Assembly: GCA_963693085.1 (NCBI GenBank)
Contig: OY856409.1
Span: 1,332,326,415 to 1,332,390,414, forward strand
Reading direction: 5' to 3'
From: Alisma plantago-aquatica
Lineage: Eukaryota; Streptophyta; Magnoliopsida; Alismatales; Alismataceae
DNA length: 64,000 nucleotides
In this document: positions 22,981 through 35,751 of the stretch, piece by piece
Layout of the letters: each line of letters starts with the position of its first letter
Numbering within the stretch: the first letter of the stretch is position 1
Program-made: the position numbers and the translations under genes
The notes under the pieces: generated by a model
Told to the model about the DNA's origin: nothing
The model's database searches: none
Seen by the model: only the letters and a program-made list of their open reading frames with translations

Positions 22981-24951
22981 GTAAAAGCATCATATCAATT
23001 AAAACATGGCAGTGGGGTACAAGACCCAAGAAAAAGAACATCATTATTGATTTTGAGGCAATTTAATAAAAGAATCATGAATAAAGGAAATAGGGTTCAT
23101 ATAGTGCCTCATTAGGGAATATAGGGTTTGGTTTGCAAATATCCTAACTTAGGGTGTAAGAAATGCACATACATAAAGAAGGATTGCACATACATGAATA
23201 GGGATTGCACATACATGAATAGGGATGGTACATACCTCTCTTACTTATATCAATTACTAAGTTTCACCACTTTAATTGAGTCTAAATTCCACTTTGCCTA
23301 TTTTCAATGTATTAACATGTATTAGAGTACAAAATGCACAGTAATGTATAGAAACCCTAATTTTAGAACTTTTTTATCAAAACTCAGATTTAGATTTTGA
23401 AAATACCACCAATGAACTTATTAGGTTCTCATGATCAACAAAAGATATTTTTATGTTAATTTTAGAGTTATGATTATTAAGATGTACTTTTTATGGATTT
23501 TATGCATTAAATTCATTTTACAAAATCACCCATCATAAAACCATGAAATCAGACCTTGAAAATATTTTTATTAGATAGATATTAATTTTCCAATTCCAAA
23601 ACATATTTATTTGTCAAATTTGGATAAGCGGATTAGAAGATATGAATTTTTCAATACTGACCAATAGGAAATTGCCACTTCATCAAATCGATCAAGATAA
23701 TTGAAGAGAGAGGGAGAGGGAGAAAACACCATTTGACCCAAGATCAGGGTTTGGAGTTTCAAAGGTAGCAAAATGTGATCTTCTAGAGAAGTTAAAACAA
23801 CAAGAAACCAAAATCATAGAAGAACATGGTGAATAGAGATGGATGTCATCGATTTTAAACATAGAAGCATGAGTTTTAAGCATGTAGTAAGAAATATATG
23901 AGAAGAAGGATATGAAACTTGCCTCTAGGGAGTGTGGACAGGTCCAAGCAGCAAGGTTCCCAATCTTATAGAGGTTGATTCCTCCAACGAAGCTCCTATC
24001 TCAAGCAACAAGGACCTTCTCCACTTTAGGGGTGAAAAACCTTGACAAAAGAACATGGAGATGTGGTGTTTTAGGGCTCTAGGTGGAGTTTTACCATGAA
24101 AGGTCATGGTTCTGACCTGGAATAGGTGGGATGAAGACTAACAGTATCAAAACAGGGAAGGAAAGGAGGAAACTCACTATTTTTGGTCAAAATCACCAAG
24201 AAGGAGCTTTAGAAACCCTAAATAGAGCAAATTTGGAACCCTAGGAGCCTTTTCACCAAGGTAAGCACTCTCTTTTACCTTGGGACATCACCTTTATGAC
24301 CAAACAGAGTAGCAACAATGCTCTAATCTCTGGGGGAAAGAGAAGGAGAGGATTGCTTCTTGGATTGGGAGGTGGGAAGGGGTAGGCATGGCTTTATAAA
24401 GAAGGGGGCAAGCATGAGGTGTTTATAGGACTTACCATGTGTCCTTAGGCTAAGGCTTCATGGCCATGCAAGAGGACAGCTCATAGTGACTTCTTGTATA
24501 TCTAGGGTTGGTCCTAAAATCCCATGGAGACTTCTAGGCCCTCCCCACCGTCTTCCAATCAAAGAAATAACCCCAATAGTTGATAGCTTTTAAAGATAAG
24601 CTCATTTATAAAAAGGGTAGTCCCTTTAATGCCCTTAGAAAGTAACACCTTCAAACCAAGATGCAACTAGGTATCCCATGGTTCAAAAACTAGAGAATGG
24701 TAAAGAAATATCTAAATATTATAATGCATGTGACAATTTACAAATAAAACCTCTGAATTGGGTAAATTGCATAAAAGTCTAAAATGTTCATATAATTACA
24801 TAACTTGCACAAACAACATCCAAATTGGACCAAACTTGAAACTTAATCTTGTATCATGATTTAAAAACACCTCAGAATGTTATATTAAGGTTTAGAGTAC
24901 TTAATTATGGTAGTTAAGCTTGTTCAATACATTAAGGTTTGGGGCCTTACA
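22978..24951 (-). repeat. 3' LTR of Tekay-like copy 2, missing its 3' part
   Basis: Aligns in direct orientation with about 31280-33200, with many substitutions and indels. Its outer end is TGTAAGGCCCC at 24951. The other end stops at the LINE junction near 22978, so the last part of the LTR (about 0.7 kb) is absent. A TTTATAAAG at about 24395 is the best TATA candidate. Confidence 0.7.
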
Positions 24952-25755
24952 CTTCTAACATGGATTTATTTACCATTGTTCCACTTAAGCGGCGATTTTA
25001 CATTTTAGATCCTTAAATAATATTTCACCAATGTCTGCATAAACCCTTCCATTGGTATAACTATTGAACAAATATTCACCAAATAGTAGTGGTACTTATG
25101 TACAACCACCTATAGATAGGACATGTATTAATTCACCCTGGGGAATGTCTTATTATCTCCCATAAAAATATGTGTAGGTGACTGGGAATGTATTAATTCT
25201 CCCCTCACCTATTGTTTGAGGTCTGGTAGGTTCCTCAACCCTACTTAGTTAAGGTAGTCATAATTATCATGCATGCAACCTTTTATTATATTTTTCTTAT
25301 GGAAAGCATCTATTTAAAAATAGCCTCATACTCTTGAAATCTTCATCTTATGATAAAAACTAGCCTTTATTGACATGTTTTCTTTTCCTTGATATCCTAT
25401 TCATATTTGTTGACATACTTTCATTTCCTTTCCCTTTTGCTGGGTGTTTTCCCAACCACCCAAGTTTAGATCGAGGTGTTGAACATGACCAAGGAGAACA
25501 TAGTTTCCAACATGGACCTAGCTCTTGGAGATGTTGCTTGGAGACATATTTGAAGTAGTTTAGATTTCCCTCTACTTAGATTCGTATGTTGTATCATACA
25601 TGTAAACCCTTATGGGATATTATGATGTGCTTTTGTAATCTTTTGTGAAAATTGAATATAGTCATTTGTTTAATTCTGCTGCTACACTTTGGTAGTTTTG
25701 AATACCATTTATTGAAATTTGAAAATTTTGCACATATTCCAGCATACTTTTAAGT
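24952..25755 (+). repeat. Inverted copy of the LTR 3' part between LTR and integrase
   Basis: From about 25083 to 25560 this matches the reverse complement of about 30780-31240 in the right LTR: AGTAGTGGTACTTATGTACA is shared near 25083, and CTGGGTG near 25440 continues into an inverted match. The first 130 bases have no match I can see. It occupies the place where the chromodomain end, PPT and LTR start should be. ORF 25370-25558 is not supported. Confidence 0.6.
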
Positions 25756-27130
25756 GTGTTTGGAATGGATGTTAATTCTTTAAATTTGTTTTATTAAGGG
25801 GATGATTCTCCTCCTTACAATCTCCTTGTTCTTCAACTAATTTACTCGAGAGTTCAAGATATTCATAGTTGGCTCCTCATATGTCAAATTCTCAAGAATT
25901 TCCAAAGGCTCAATAGTAAGCACATGAGAAGGGTCCTTTACATACCTCTTCAACACAAAGACATGGAACACATTATGAATCTTATCATAGGTAGGAGTAA
26001 GAGCTAAGCGGTATGCACAATCTCCAACCTTATCTAAGATCTTGAATAGTCCAACATAGAGGGGACTCAGTTTGCCTTTAACTGTAGATCTAGAAAAAGA
26101 GTGTATAGGCTTATTCTTCAAGAACACATAGTCACCCACTAAGAGACTAACATCATATCTCTTCTTGTTAGCATACATCTTCTGTCGATCTTAAGAAACT
26201 TTCATGTGCTTCTTAATTAGTTGAACTTAATTTATCATCATCTGCATAGCATCTATCTTCACCAGAGAGCGTTCACCAACATCATCCCAATGCAAAGATG
26301 AACGATAAGGTCTACCATAGAGATCTTCAAAAGGTGACATACCAATACTAGCTTGGTAGTTGTTGTTATAAGCAAACTTAGCTAATGGTATATAGATATC
26401 CCAAGCATATCCCCAATTTATCACACAAGCACAAAGCAAATCCTTCAGAATATGTATTATCCTTTCTAACTGACCATTGGTTCGCAGATGATATGATGTA
26501 CTAAATCGTAGGTCAGTCCCCATCTCTTCATGAATTTGACTTCATAATTTCAAGGTAAACTTCTGGTCACTATCACAAACTATCACTTCAGGTACTCCAT
26601 GCAGACGTACGATCCACTCAACATACGAATGAGCCATATCAACATCTTTGTAAGTGGATTTGAAAGGCAAGAAGTGGGAAAACTTTGTGAGTCAATCAAT
26701 CACCGCCCAAATAGCATCATAACCTTTCTTGAACTTAGGGAAGATAGTAACAAATTCCATGCTAATCTTCTCCTATTTCCATTATGGAATCTTAAGAGGA
26801 TGAAGAAAACCACCAGGTCGTTGATGCTCTATCTTGATTTGCTGACAGGTCAAACATTTCACAACAAACAAAGCTATGCCATTCTTCATATTCTTCTACC
26901 AAAACCTGTGTTGTAGGTACTTTTACATTTTAGTTATCCCATGATGAATCATGTACTTAGACCCATGATCTTTACTCAAAAACTTCTGCCTTAGATTACC
27001 AACATCAAAAATCCACAACCTATAGCGGACAACACCATCCACTCCAACTAAGAAGTTAGATTGCAATTTCTCTACTAAGGCCTTCATCTCCTCAAGGTCA
27101 AAACTCTCCAACTCTGCAACTTAAACCTCC
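25756..27130 (-). pseudogene. Tekay-like integrase with chromodomain stub
   Basis: Minus strand pieces: a linker and zinc-binding part with CLTCQQIKIEHQRPGG-like coding (about 26860-26800), core motif WAVIDLTKFSHF-like (26700), VIVCDSDQKFT with core Asp (26570), and QLERIIHILKDLL where the Glu is kept (26523-26227). The C-terminus reads VGDYVFLKNKP and IHNVFHVFVLKRYVKDPSHV with LTYEEP (26178-25837), entering the chromodomain before the inverted segment starts. Stops at 26180, 26550, 26690 and 25836 break it. Confidence 0.75.
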
Positions 27131-27135
27131 GAGAT

Positions 27136-27720
27136 CTAGGTCGGTGTAATAGAAAAACTAGCCATGTGAACACACAACTTATCTTCATCCACTGAATCAA
27201 CAGGTTGAGGTTTCCAAGTAGAAACATGTTCCAAATTCTTCCACACAGAACAGCTCGTAGCAGCACATACAAGATCCTTGTTCTGACTCAGAGCATCAGC
27301 AACTACATTTTCTTTATTAGGATGATAGGTGATGGTAAAGTTGTAGTCCTTAAGGTGCTCCATCCACCTTCATTATCGTAGGTTTAGATCTTTTAATGTC
27401 AACAAGTACCTCAAGATTTTATGGTCGGAGAAGACTTCAAACTTCACTCCATAGAGATAGTTTCACCATATTTTTAGAGCATGAACAATGACAACCAGCT
27501 CTAAATCATGTATAGGCCAATTTGCTTCATTCGGTTTCAATAGGAAGAAAGTATAGGTGATCACTCTACATTCTTTCATCAAGACACACCCTAAGCCTTG
27601 TTTGGAAGCATTGGTGTAGATGACATAGGATATGACTTCAACAGGAAAGGCAAGAACATGCGTAGATGTCAAGCACTCCATCTTCTAGAAATTGTCCTCA
27701 TGTTCAGGTGTCCATGAGAA
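27136..27720 (-). pseudogene. Tekay-like RNase H
   Basis: Minus strand 27681-27463 reads [20 protein letters not shown]; the family has Y-T/S-DAS here, so the first catalytic Asp is Asn. [20 protein letters not shown] follows, then after a break HLKDYNFTITYHPNKENVVA and DALSQ (27363-27136). Confidence 0.75.
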
Positions 27721-27989
27721 CTTGACCTCCTTATGTGTCAACTTGGTCAAAGGCAAGGCCAACTCTGAGAATATCTAGATGAATCTCTGATGGTAACCTG
27801 CTAACCCAAGGAAACTACAAATCTCGAAAGGATTCTTCAGAGATTTCCACTTGGTCACAACTTCTATCTTTGTAGTATCAACAGCTATATGTCTGGCAGA
27901 AATCACTTGACCCAAAATATCACTTCCATTATCCAGTTTTCACATTTTGAAAATTTTGCATAAAGTTGGTTTTCTATCAAGGTGTTGAT

Positions 27990-28433
27990 AACAATATGCA
28001 AGTGTTCTTGATTTTGTTCATCCATCTCAGACTAAACCAAAATGTCATCAATGAACACCACTACAAATTGATCGAGGTAAGGGAAAAATACTCAGTTTAT
28101 AAAGTCCATGAAAGCACTAGGGGCATTAGTCAAACTGAAAGGCATGACCAGGAACTCATAATTCTCATAGAGAGTTCTAAATGTTGTCTTCGGCACATCC
28201 TCATCCTTCACATGCATCTGGTAGTAGCCACTTCGCATTTCCATATTAAAAAACATTGTGGCTAACTTTAGTTGATCGAACATGTCATCAATGCGAGGAA
28301 AGGGATAACAGTTCTTCACCATCACTTGGTTGAGCATGCGGTAGTCCATGCACATCCGCAATGAACTGTCCTTGTTCTTCACAAACAAGATAGGGGCTTC
28401 CCAAGGTGAGATGTTGGGGTAGACAAAACCCAT
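27990..28433 (-). pseudogene. Tekay-like reverse transcriptase
   Basis: Minus strand 28433-28092 gives [40 protein letters not shown] and [10 protein letters not shown]. The first catalytic Asp of the usual FSKIDLRSGYHQ box is Glu ([12 protein letters not shown]). The active-site box FVVVFIDDILV is intact at about 28040 but followed by a stop. The downstream connection to RNase H is full of stops. Confidence 0.8.
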
Positions 28434-28445
28434 GTCAAGAAGCTC

Positions 28446-29168
28446 CTAAAGAAACTTCTTAAGCTTGGCAAGTTTAGCAGGGGCCAAGCGGTAAGGCGGC
28501 TTCGAGATCGCCAAAGTTTTGGGCATAAGGTCGATGGAAAATTCCACCTCACAAGTTGGTGGTAGTCCGAGCAACTCCTCAGGAAACACATCAGGAAAGT
28601 CCTTCACCACATCTATATGATCTAGAGAAGGAGGTGTGGCATCAAGAACGATAGATGCTAAGTATACTCTACACCCTTGTGAGACAAGTTTTTTGACTTT
28701 GATGGCAAAGATGATGAATTTTTTATCCTCTCGCTTCCTGCTCTTGATACATAGCTTCTCCCTATCAGGCTGCAACAAGCTAACTTTCTTTTCCTGACAG
28801 AATAAGGATGCATCATGCTTCTTCAAACAATCCATGCCCAAGATAAGATCAAAGGCAAACATGTCGAGAAGGATAAAGTTTGAAGGAAACATCATTCCTG
28901 ATATATAGAGGTCCAAGGTAGGGAGTTTGAGATAAGAAGAGCAGATCCTACCACTAGATGTTTTTATATATAACACATAGTCCATGTATTTAGATTCTAA
29001 CTCTAACATGGAAGCAAGATGAAAAGACATGAAGGTTTTTGAAGAGCCATAATTGAAAAGTGTCTTGATAGGATGCATATTGATATGTAAGGTACCTTCA
29101 ATGACTTCATTGTCCTCTCCATCTTCTTCAGTATTCAGAGCAAACACCCTTCCATTCTGCCTCTCCAT
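28446..29168 (-). pseudogene. Tekay-like protease and pre-RT linker
   Basis: A 240-codon open frame, the longest in this element. The retropepsin box reads LFNYGSSKTFMS where the clade has LFDSGSSHSFIS, so the catalytic Asp is Asn. LPTLDLYISGMMF and DLILGMDCLKKHDASLF follow, then the linker DFPDVFPEELLGLPPTCEVE and IDLMPKTLAISKPPYRLAP, typical of chromovirus pol just before RT. Confidence 0.8.
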
Positions 29169-29239
29169 AGTCGGTCGTTGTTGGTTCTGATTGTTGTTTG
29201 ATAGATGCAGATTTTTCCGTGCTTATTACGACTGTTGTG

Positions 29240-30212
29240 TCGGCTACTAGGTTGGTTGTTGGGCTGGAGCATGTCCTTGCTGAAATCGGGGATGGAAAGG
29301 TGAAATATGTCCAACTTGGCCGCACTCATGGCATGTAGGTGTGGGTTGTATCATCTCTTCAAGCAGGGGCGTTGTTGGCAGGGCACCTCTGAGGAGGATG
29401 GTAGCAGGAGCATCGGTTGCACCTCTTACGACCACAGTTGTCGCCATGATTCTTCCTCTTGTTGTGTTGTTGTACCCTAAAGGTTGGAATCTAGGGAAAG
29501 ATTCAATTGCCAAAACCTTGTCAACCATTTGTTGGGAGGTGAGTGGAAGTTGTGGAACAAGGTTTTGGCCAACCGGATAGCTCAGACCCTCCAGGAATAA
29601 GGTCGATCTTCTCTCAGAACCAAGGTCTGTGGCATAGAATTCCAATAGTAGGAACTGTTGAATGTAGTCGTCAACGCTCATGCACCCTTGCTTAAGGATG
29701 TAGAACTCAACCTCCTTCTTCCTCAAGAAAGTCGGGCACATGCACTTCTCCCTAAAAATCTTGAGAAACGTGTCCAAAGTCATGTTGGTTGTGCCTCTGG
29801 TGCGGGCTATGTCGTTCCACCACACTCAGGTCGGTCCATCCAGCATGTAGGTTACAAAGCAAACTTTCTAGTGAGGAGGACATGCCATTCCCTCGAAAGT
29901 CTAATCCAGGGCCAAAACCCAATCATCAGCCTTGTCAACCATGTTTAGATCACTCTCTCCTTTGAAGTAAGGCGGTTGCATCTTGATGAAGTCTGTCAGA
30001 ATGAACTCCTTTGTCTTGTTAGCATTAGCAGCAACAGCGGTGAGTTTCCCCACTAGGGTAGAAGAGAGTAACTGGCGCAACATGGCCAACTCCTATTCCG
30101 AGGTAAGGCCAGGGGTGTTAGGTTTCACCACAATATGTCCTTGTGGTGTCACTGGGGTGTCCAAACTGTTGGAGTCATTATGGACAGAACCCTTGGAGTT
30201 GTTGTTGTTCAT
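29240..30212 (-). pseudogene. Tekay-like gag
   Basis: Best start is the ATG complementary to 30210-30212 (MNNNNSKGSVHND); an in-frame TAG lies at 30095-30093. FIKMQPPYFKGESDLNMVDK precedes the capsid-like part WWNDIARTRGTTNMTLDTF and FLEGLSYPVG (29825-29247). The zinc knuckle CHECGQVGHISPFHP near 29325 keeps C-C-H but lacks the last Cys. The gag would assemble the particle; stops prevent a full chain. Confidence 0.75.
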
Positions 30213-30559
30213 GTTGTCAAACAAGTCAACTCTCCTAAAGGCAAGGTTATAGTATTAGATTTCTAAGAGATAGTAACATAGATGAGAAAAGAATGTCTAA
30301 GGGTATTATTGTGTAAAAGCATGTTATTTTGGGCAATCCTTATCAGCTTAGGCCAAGCAGGTATCATATGGATCTGTGAGTCCTCCTAAACCAAGCTAGT
30401 GGTGACGAGGAAAATCTTTCCAGACCCCGAACCTTGATCCTTTTTAGACACCCTTTCTTTCAACTTCATGCCCTAGTAGCTACCTAAAGGCCAAGCTAAA
30501 CATCCATCTTTTCAAAAAGAGGAGAGATCACCTCCTTACTAAATTTTGAAGGAAATACA
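30213..30559 (-). other. Leader between LTR and gag of Tekay-like copy 2
   Basis: Contains a stretch at about 30400-30480 similar to 4540-4600 of copy 1 (both near AGGAAAATCTT and TTTAGACACC), supporting family membership. A short direct repeat of AAACATCCATCTTTTCA occurs at about 30499 and 30561. No PBS is recognisable. Confidence 0.45.
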
Positions 30560-33215
30560 AAACATCCATCTTTTCACAAAGATAGTAGATGTTGAGGGAT
30601 GCATGTCTAATATTCCAAGTAAATAAGCATGCACCAGATACATATAAAATGTTAATAGCAACGGGAAGGAAAAGAAAATAAATCTATTTCATGGCTTTCA
30701 TCATTGTTCACTACATAAGTTTTTCAGAAGTAAATGATGAGAAAACAAAGAATCTAGCTTTAGAAACCTAGACATCCTTCAAGCAATTCTTGAATCTACT
30801 CCTAATTTTGTTTTCCTTGATCTTGTTCAGCACCTTGTCTAAAATCGGGGTGGTTGGAAATCACCCAGCAAGAGGGAAACAAAATAAGGTATGTGTCAAC
30901 AATATGAACAAGAACAAAAGAAACAAAATAACATGGAAGTAAAGGGTATAAGTTCATCAATAGATGAAGTCATCAAGAGTATGAGGCATAATCAAACGAG
31001 ATGCTTCCCATAACACTAAAATATTCAAGGAATTGCATGCATGATTAATATTGACTATATTAACTAAGTAGTGTTGAGGCACCTAATGGACCCCAACCTA
31101 TAGGTGAGGGGAGAAATAACACATTCCCATTCACCTACACAAATTATATATGGGGGAGAATAACACATTCCCTAAGGCTAAATAACACATGCCCTATCTA
31201 TGGGTGGTTGTACATAAGTACCACTACATTAGCTAAATAGTCTAATAAAATCAACATGCTAAGAGAAACTATGGCAAGTAGAAGCATCATAAATTTGAAA
31301 CATAGCAGTGGGGTACAATACCCAAGGAATAGAATATCAATACTAATTTTTAAAGCAATTTAGCAAAAGAGTCATGAATAGAGAAAATAGGGTTCGGTAG
31401 TGCCTCATTAGGGAATATAGGGTTTGATTTGCAAATATCCCAACTTAGGTGTAAGAATGCACATACCTCTTTACTATGTTTAAATGCCAAGTTCCATCAC
31501 TTCTAGATGTTGCAAGTTCAACTTTGACCTATTTCATTTTATAAACATTCATTAGTGTACATATTGCATGTTATTGCATAGAAACCCTGAAATTGGACCT
31601 TTTTAACAAAACTCGAGTTTAGACTTTAAAAATATCACCATTAGACTAATTAGGTTCTCATGATCAAGAAAACATATCTTTATGTCAATTTTGGAGTTAT
31701 GGTGATTCGGTTGTAATTTTTATGGATTTTATGTATGAAAAATATATTCCAAAAAGCACCTTTTGAGAAACCTAGAAATCAGGCCTTGGAATCATTTTGA
31801 TTAGATAGAGCTTAATTTTTTTATTCCAAAACATATTTTTTTATTAATTTTGGATAAGCAATTTAAAAGATATGAATTTTTCAATTCTGATCAACCAAAA
31901 AATGGCATGTCAGCAATTTAGTTGCAAGTGAGGAAGAGAGGGGGGAGGGGAAGGCATGTGACTTGGCCCCCCACAACCAGTCCTAGGTCATCCTTTACCC
32001 TAGGAGGGATGTACCAATCATTTTAGGTTCATCTAGAGCTAGTAACAAAGTATAGAACAACAAAGAAACAAAACCCTAAACAAGAGCATCATCTAAAGGT
32101 GGAGATGATCATTTAAGCATAAGAATATGAACTGACAAGCTTATAATAAGTAATAAATATGGAGCAAGTTATATTACTTGCCTCAAAAAAGGAGATCAGA
32201 TCCCAATCAGTAGGAAACTCAAGCAAGATGGGTTGGTGGCTCCAAGCACAAGCTCTAAACTCGAGCAAGAATCACCTTCTTCTCCAAGGATACAAATCCT
32301 AAGCAAGAGAGCATGGAAAGAAAAGTTTTTGAGATTTTTATGGAGTTCTTCCATAGAAGACCAGGGTTCCAACCTGGAGGAAGGTGGAAGGAAGAAGAAC
32401 AATCAGGAAAATAGAGGAGAAGGGGAAGAAACCTACTTGCCTTGGTTGGAAACGCCAAAAGGTGACTTTGGAAACCCTATATGAGCTTAGATGAAACCCT
32501 AGAAGACCTTCTTCACCAAGATGGTGTCTTCTTCTACCTTGGGACAGCTCCTCCATAGACAAATAGAGGGAGGACAAAGTTCTAAGTAGGAGGGAGATTA
32601 TATGGATCAAATATTTTAGTTAAAAGGTAAGGAAGGAGTATATAATGCTTTATGGTTAAGGAATAAGAAAGGCACGAGGAGTCCAAGCTACTTTCCATGT
32701 GCCCATGTCTAAGTGTGCCCATGGTCATGCAAGCCTTTATGGATAAGAAAGAATAAAAGCATGAGGTGTCCATGGAGCTTTCCATGTGTCCATAGCCTAG
32801 AGCTTATATGGTCATGAAAATAGTTGTTCCACATCTCCTAGAGACTTCTTAACCATCAATTGTCGGTTCTCTAGGCCCACTACCAACTTTCAAACAAAGA
32901 AACTACCCCATTCATTGATAACTCCTAAAGATAAGCTCATCCATAAAGGGGAAATCCCTAAAATGCCCTTGAAGAGAAATACCTCCAAACCAAGGTACAA
33001 CTAGGTGCCCCATGGCCCAACAAGATTGAGTGTGATAATGAAACATATAAGGATCATAAGGCATGTGAAAATTTGTAAAGAAAACCTCCCAATTGGGTAA
33101 ATTGCAAAAATTGTATAACTTTCACAAACAACATCCAAATTGGACCAAACTTGGAACTTAAGTTTATCTCATTATCTCAAAAAACCTCACAGGGTTAGTA
33201 CTTCCACTAAAAACT
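30560..33215 (-). repeat. 5' LTR of Tekay-like copy 2 (boundaries approximate)
   Basis: 31280-33200 matches the left LTR in direct orientation, and 30780-31240 matches the segment at 25083-25560 in inverted orientation. The outer TGTAAGGCCCC end is not visible; similarity fades at about 33200. ORFs within are not supported. Confidence 0.6.
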
Positions 33216-33354
33216 TCATCTAGATGGGCATAGTTGTGAGATATATGCACAATTCTATTTTTAAAGTGTTTAATATTCTATTTCACATTTCTAAAAGTAG
33301 TATATGAACTTTTTAGGGAATCTCTGACCTTGAAAAAAATTACATTATAAAAAT

Positions 33355-34655
33355 GTGTTGCAACGCTATGGGAGGGTATTGATGAATTTTAAGGCAAATA
33401 TGAAAAAAGACTACATCATGAGCGACAAGAGAAAGAAGCCCGCCACTGAGCAACAAAACTATCTTAATAAGAGAGTGTGGAAGAAATTTCTTACTTTAAG
33501 GAAAATTGATAATCAATGTATTAAGTCACTTTTAAATATATTCTTATGATTAAATAGATACATTCAATGTATCATGTAATTAACATATGTTTTGAATTAA
33601 CCAGTCTATACACTATGCTCAAAAATGAAGGCATGCAAAGAATGTGTCTGACCACATGTTGGGTCCAGGCGGTTACATGTGACGTCGCCAATAGAGAGAG
33701 CAAGTGTTGTCTTCTAGAAGCCTACTCAAGGTATATGGATTTTTATACTACTCATGTGCCTCTACCACACCATGAGGGGTGCATATCTCCCTGCAACCAC
33801 TAAGGTGGTTGCAAAAATGGTAAAATTCAACTCTCACAATACATATTCATTTTTTACCTTGATTGTTATGCTTTACTGACCAATTACCATCAAATGGTGA
33901 TCAGCATGATCTCTATGAGTAAATAAATAAGACAAGTTCATCCATGAGTGCCAAAGGGATGAATATATGGTTGCTTTGAGAATTCAGGAGCATCTTGGTC
34001 GTGCTAGGGGCGTTGGAGCTGGTGATGGGATAAGATCTTTTTTGGCACATCAAAGCAAAAGTGCATATATGTCAGGTTAGGTGTATTATCACAAGATGAG
34101 GTAGAGGACACAGTAGCAAAGAGAATATAAGAAGCAAAGAGATGGTTTCAGACTTCTCCTTAGACAGTACCTTAGATGCACACTATTCTTACGAGGTGGT
34201 TAGGAGTACTCCCATGGATCCTCCTCAAATAGAACATGTGTAGCTCCACTCTTCTGATGAGGTGATTGGGATTAATCACATGAACCCTCCAAGAACGCCT
34301 GATGTAAGTTCTTTTGTGATATAATAGTATTCCAAGTCAATTTATATGTTATGCTTGAGTGTATATAACACTATATATAATATCATAGTTGCTAAGAAAA
34401 TGTCATCTTGTAGTACTAGAACCTACCTTGAATATAGTGGCACTAGGTGAGGGTTTCCCACACCTTACAAGTGACGAGGTTCATTGTGCTCCTATGCCTG
34501 ATAATGTGCTTCATGTGACTATCCAACTTGCCTATCCACAATGGAAAAACATGCCACTATCATTGGGCCACACTTAGCACAAAATGGTAGGATATATAGA
34601 AGTAGGTGCAGTTGTGTGGCCTAAAGTCAAAGTTCTCTATGAGAATATACGATAG
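33355..34655 (+). pseudogene. Plant transposase (PTTA/En-Spm-like) fragments
   Basis: Three separated pieces fit this family by motif recall. The first (33355-33546) has NFKANMKKDYIMSDKRKKP and RVWKKFLTLRKI, like the WRxFKxxLxKxYI...PP...WxxFVxxR block. The second (33943-34077) has IQEHLGRARGVGAG, like the EHPGRVRGVG motif. The third (34440-34655) has VHCAPMPDNVLHVTI, a LP-like MPLS and VVWPKVKV, like VHG-PLP-NxVRV...VxWPK. Spacing suggests introns, and stops lie between. I am fairly sure of the family, less so of exon limits. Confidence 0.5.
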
Positions 34656-35507
34656 ATTTACATTTCATTTATATTTGTGGTTCTTTTTTATTTGTGTTTA
34701 TAATTGACAATTGATATGAAAATAGATGTATATCATAGTGCCTAAAAAGCCCTCTACAATTCCTCCTATAAAGCCTCTGGCACCTATTTGTGTTCCGCAG
34801 GACCTAGTGGCCTCACTAGTTCCTAAGTGCAAGGGGTTGTCACTATGGTTAGATATTATATAAGAAGGTTCAACTTGATGGTCTGTATTCAAAAGAACAA
34901 TGTAAGGCAAGATCATGATACTAATGTATTCTTGTCAGATATTGTGGAACTATTTAGTTATGATTGGATGAATACAACCGTGATAAACCTTTAGATACGA
35001 TATAATATTATCGCTAAATACCTCATTCTATATATGTAAAAATATATTCTAATTGGTTTTATATATTAATCCGTACATATGTTCTATAGCTACTTATATA
35101 CAGAGAGTGCACACTTCCCATTAAACAATGTGACATTTTTAGTCCCATCATTATATAGCAGTGTACATAGAGATAGAAGTTTTGTAGTTTATTACTTCTC
35201 TAGAGCATTTAAGTATTTTTCTACTATGGAATGGAATGTGATTATAGATCTTTTTAATGTTGGATAAGTTTTGGTCTCTTTGCTTATTACTTATGAATTG
35301 TGCTTATTGTGTAATTTGAGTTTTGTTTTGTTTGCCTTCTTTCCACTCAGTAATAGGCATTTAGAGTTGTTAGTAAGTGTCCCAAAGACATTGACTATGT
35401 ATTATATTGATCTTTTGGGTAACAAACTATCGACTAGGGACACTCTCTGAAAGTGCTAATTATAGCGTAAGTAATGTTTGTATCACTATAGGATTATCTA
35501 CTAACAC

Positions 35508-35713
35508 AATTAGTCATGCATACGCTTTATGAGTTATCATGTGTTGTTTGTTTTGTTTTCTTATGTTGTGTTTTGTGTTTTGTGCTTAAGACATGTCTTG
35601 TCTTTAGCTTCTCTTTTATCCCATATTTCCTAGTTTTGGTTCTCCCTTACTCTCTTGTCCTATAAAAGAGAGTGCATTGTAACTATTTCAAGTAAAGGTT
35701 TTTCCATTTTATA
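35508..35713 (+). repeat. 5' LTR of the rearranged copia element
   Basis: Similar to 38553-38765 over its length, with TATAAAAG at 35661-35668 as promoter candidate. The terminal TG is degraded. Confidence 0.6.
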
Positions 35714-35723
35714 TGGTATCATA
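35714..35723 (+). other. PBS of the rearranged copia element
   Basis: TGGTATCATA directly follows the LTR and matches the first eight bases of the iMet PBS. Confidence 0.5.
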
Positions 35724-35751
35724 CATGTTCAATCCTGTTTAAGCCATCCCA

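Larger units (their letters stand above)
22978..33215 (-). mobile_element. Tekay/Del-like Ty3/gypsy element, copy 2 (rearranged)
   Basis: Minus-strand order: right LTR (33215 to about 30560), gag, protease, RT, RNase H, integrase, chromodomain stub, an inverted LTR segment (25755-24952), then the first ~2 kb of a 3' LTR (24951 to 22978). Direct LTR similarity is clear, e.g. 22990-23170 against 31290-31470. The LTR starts TGTAAGGCCCC on the coding strand at 24951. LTR copies are far more diverged than in copy 1, so it is older. No PBS is recognisable. Confidence 0.75.

Noticed and set aside
22939..33400. MLQRYG encoded both at the LINE end (about 22948) and at 33355, suggesting a split LINE
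   Set aside because: Similarity stops after about 20 bases; the residues at 33355 continue as a PTTA-type transposase block, not as LINE.
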